Of a stretch of DNA of 7,116 bases, positions 5,918-7,116 are shown piece by piece. A model generated the notes under the pieces. The model was not told where the DNA came from, did no database searches, and saw only the letters and a program-made list of their open reading frames with translations. The translations under genes were made by a program, and so were the position numbers. The stretch is taken from positions 1-7,116 of the forward strand of contig SKWE01000037.1 in assembly GCA_007129055.1 (NCBI GenBank). The letters are read 5' to 3'. This DNA comes from Syntrophomonadaceae bacterium. GTDB lineage: Bacteria; Bacillota; Dethiobacteria; DTU022. How positions within the stretch are numbered: the first letter of the stretch is position 1; each line of letters begins with the position of its first letter.

Positions 5918-5924
5918 GAGGTGA
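5918..5924 (+). promoter_or_regulatory. Ribosome binding site deciding the TTG start of ribD
   Basis: GAGGTGA lies 6 nt before TTG 5931. The alternative ATG at 5952 (residue 8) has no comparable SD. Confidence 0.75.
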
Positions 5925-5930
5925 AATTAG

Positions 5931-7049
5931 TTGGATGCCGACGAGCGATATATGTGGATGGCTTTAGACCTGGGCCGCCAGGGCAGGGGACGTACCAGCC
6001 CTAATCCCATGGTTGGAGCTGTCATTGTCCAGGGGTCTGAAGTGGTTGGCAGCGGTTATCATCAAGCTGCCGGTACACCGCATGCTGAAATTATTGCCCT
6101 GAAGAAAGCCGGGGAGAAAGCCCGCGATGCCACCCTCTATGTAAATTTGGAACCGTGCAACCATCATGGCCGTACCGGCCCCTGTACAGAGGCAATTATC
6201 AAGGCCGGCATTAGCAGGGTTGTTGTGGCAATGCGTGATCCCAACCCCAAAGTGGCAGGCGGTGGGCTGGAAAGGCTTGCCGATGCCGGTATCAAAGTCA
6301 AGGAAGGCTTACTGGAAAACAAGGCCAGGAAGCTGAACGAGGTTTTTGTCAAGTTTGTTTCCACGGGACTGCCTTTCGTTGGGGTTAAGGTAGCCATGAG
6401 CCTTGATGGAAAGATTGCGACCAAAACGGGAGAATCGCACTGGATAACCGGGGAAAAAGCGCGCCAGTTTGTTCATCGCATGCGCGACCAAAGCGATGTA
6501 ATCATGGTTGGCATTGAAACTGTTTTAAAGGACAACCCCAGGCTGACCGCCAGGTTCGAAGACGGTGGAGGCAAAGATCCCGTGCGGGTTATTGTTGACA
6601 GCACGGCGCGCCTGCCGCTTGATGCAAAGGTGGTGGAAAGCAGTTCAACAGCGCCAACTATTTTAGCAGTAACTGAAGAGGCTCCGGAAGATAAATGCCG
6701 TGCGCTTGGTGAAAGAGGAGTGGATGTTTTACATCTCCCTTCCAGGAAAGGACGTGTAGACCTGCGTGCCCTGCTGAAAAAGTTGGCTGAAAGGGAACTA
6801 AGCACTGTCCTGGTAGAAGGCGGGGGAACCCTTAACTACAGCCTGTTGGAAGAATCGTTAATTGATAAACTTTATATCTTTATTGCCCCGCTCTTGATCG
6901 GAGGTAAAAACAGTCCCACCCCGTTTTCCGGTACAGGGATTGACGATCTGGGCAGGGCCTGGTCTGTGGAAGATATAGAAATGAAGCAGTTCGACCGTGA
7001 CATGCTTTTAATTGGTTACCCCAGGGGAGAAAATGGCCAGTCTGCCTGA
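5931..7049 (+). CDS. ribD: Bifunctional riboflavin biosynthesis deaminase/reductase RibD
   Basis: The protein has 372 residues, like other full-length RibD. The N-terminal deaminase domain (about 3-145) has NPMVGAV (25-31), zinc ligands in HAE (51-53, His51 and catalytic Glu53) and EPCNHHGRTGPC (74-85, Cys76 and Cys85), and DPNPKVAGGG (103-112). The C-terminal reductase domain (about 148-365) has VKVAMSLDGKIAT (152-164), SHWITG (169-174), DVIMVGIETVLKDNPRLTAR (189-208) and the NADPH-loop LVEGGGTL (294-301). It deaminates 2,5-diamino-6-ribosylamino-4(3H)-pyrimidinone 5'-phosphate and then reduces the ribose chain, in the GTP branch of riboflavin synthesis. It is the first solid gene after the FMN riboswitch, so FMN should repress it. 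The start is TTG with a good SD, and residues 1-14 (MDADERYMWMALDL) align naturally with known RibD beginnings. Gly111 stands where Lys or Arg is usual in VAG(K/R)G. Confidence 0.97.
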   Translation: MDADERYMWMALDLGRQGRGRTSPNPMVGAVIVQGSEVVGSGYHQAAGTPHAEIIALKKAGEKARDATLYVNLEPCNHHGRTGPCTEAIIKAGISRVVVAMRDPNPKVAGGGLERLADAGIKVKEGLLENKARKLNEVFVKFVSTGLPFVGVKVAMSLDGKIATKTGESHWITGEKARQFVHRMRDQSDVIMVGIETVLKDNPRLTARFEDGGGKDPVRVIVDSTARLPLDAKVVESSSTAPTILAVTEEAPEDKCRALGERGVDVLHLPSRKGRVDLRALLKKLAERELSTVLVEGGGTLNYSLLEESLIDKLYIFIAPLLIGGKNSPTPFSGTGIDDLGRAWSVEDIEMKQFDRDMLLIGYPRGENGQSA

Positions 7050-7058
7050 ACAGAATTT

Positions 7059-7064
7059 GGAGGT
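7059..7064 (+). promoter_or_regulatory. Ribosome binding site deciding the TTG start of ribE
   Basis: GGAGGT lies 9 nt before TTG 7074. It is a strong SD in the 24-bp ribD-ribE gap. Confidence 0.75.
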
Positions 7065-7073
7065 TGATCAAGC

Positions 7074-7116
7074 TTGTTTACAGGATTAATTGAAGAGCTG
7101 GGCACTATTCGCAGGA
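7074..7116 (+). CDS. ribE: Riboflavin synthase alpha subunit, N-terminal start (partial)
   Basis: The 14 visible codons read MFTGLIEELGTIRR (TTG start) and run off the window. The opening MFTGLIEE-G is the hallmark N-terminus of riboflavin synthase, whose first beta strand begins at residue 1-2, so the TTG at 7074 must be the start. The enzyme dismutates two 6,7-dimethyl-8-ribityllumazine molecules into riboflavin plus a pyrimidine that is recycled. It follows ribD by 24 bp and belongs to the same FMN-controlled transcript. ribBA and ribH would be expected next but are outside the window. Confidence 0.9.
   Translation, partial: MFTGLIEELGTIRR

Larger units (their letters stand above)
5743..5930. 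other. Leader gap between the riboswitch terminator and ribD
   Basis: These 188 bp have no supported gene. They hold an inverted repeat at 5747-5782, the doubtful small frame above, and an A+T-rich tail leading to the ribD SD. I looked for a second promoter and saw only a poor candidate: an extended-type TATTGT at 5893-5898 without a -35 box. The gap is long for a riboswitch leader, where the first gene usually follows the terminator within a few tens of bases. Confidence 0.5.

Noticed and set aside
6473..6805. 110-codon antisense frame within ribD
   Set aside because: It is opposite the RibD reductase domain, is Ser/Arg-rich low-complexity in character, and has no recognisable domain.

Overview
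The window is a conserved housekeeping stretch of a Gram-positive bacterium. It is most consistent with Bacillota, probably class Clostridia. The evidence is the gene order fmt-rsmB-prpC-prkC-rsgA-rpe, a PASTA-domain Ser/Thr kinase paired with its PPM phosphatase, strong purine-rich Shine-Dalgarno (SD) sites, and an FMN-riboswitch-led rib operon directly behind rpe. I cannot name a genus. All genes lie on the + strand. No mobile element, CRISPR array, tRNA or rRNA was seen.

Layout. Positions 1-105 hold the 3' end of fmt, which overlaps rsmB (102-1466, 16S rRNA m5C methyltransferase) by 4 bp. The 99-bp gap 1467-1565 carries a good sigma-A promoter with an extended -10 box, and just after it a near-perfect 12-bp direct repeat. 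Then follow four tightly packed genes: prpC (1566-2315), prkC (2315-3955, 1-bp overlap), rsgA (3967-4857) and rpe (4859-5509). A second strong sigma-A promoter straddles the end of rpe. It drives an FMN (RFN) riboswitch at about 5534-5682 and an intrinsic terminator at 5708-5742. After a 188-bp leader gap come ribD (5931-7049) and the first codons of ribE (7074 to the window edge).

How the genes work together. Fmt and RsmB serve translation initiation and small-subunit rRNA modification. PrpC and PrkC are an opposing phosphatase and membrane kinase that senses the cell wall. RsgA is a 30S maturation GTPase; its Bacillus orthologue (CpgA) is a known PrkC substrate. Rpe interconverts ribulose-5-P and xylulose-5-P. 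Ribulose-5-P is also a riboflavin precursor, which gives the rpe-rib adjacency a metabolic sense. RibD and RibE make riboflavin under FMN feedback. The leader can be read as an explicit two-state switch: 8 nt of the 5' aptamer (5542-5549) are perfectly complementary to the 5' arm of the terminator (5710-5717).

The most notable points are that switch, an apparent extra hairpin in the aptamer P2 region, the use of TTG as start codon by five of seven visible genes, the absence of rlmN between rsmB and prpC, and a doubtful small membrane-type reading frame in the rib leader. I found no convincing undescribed multi-gene system. This is well-known core biology with some regulatory details of interest.
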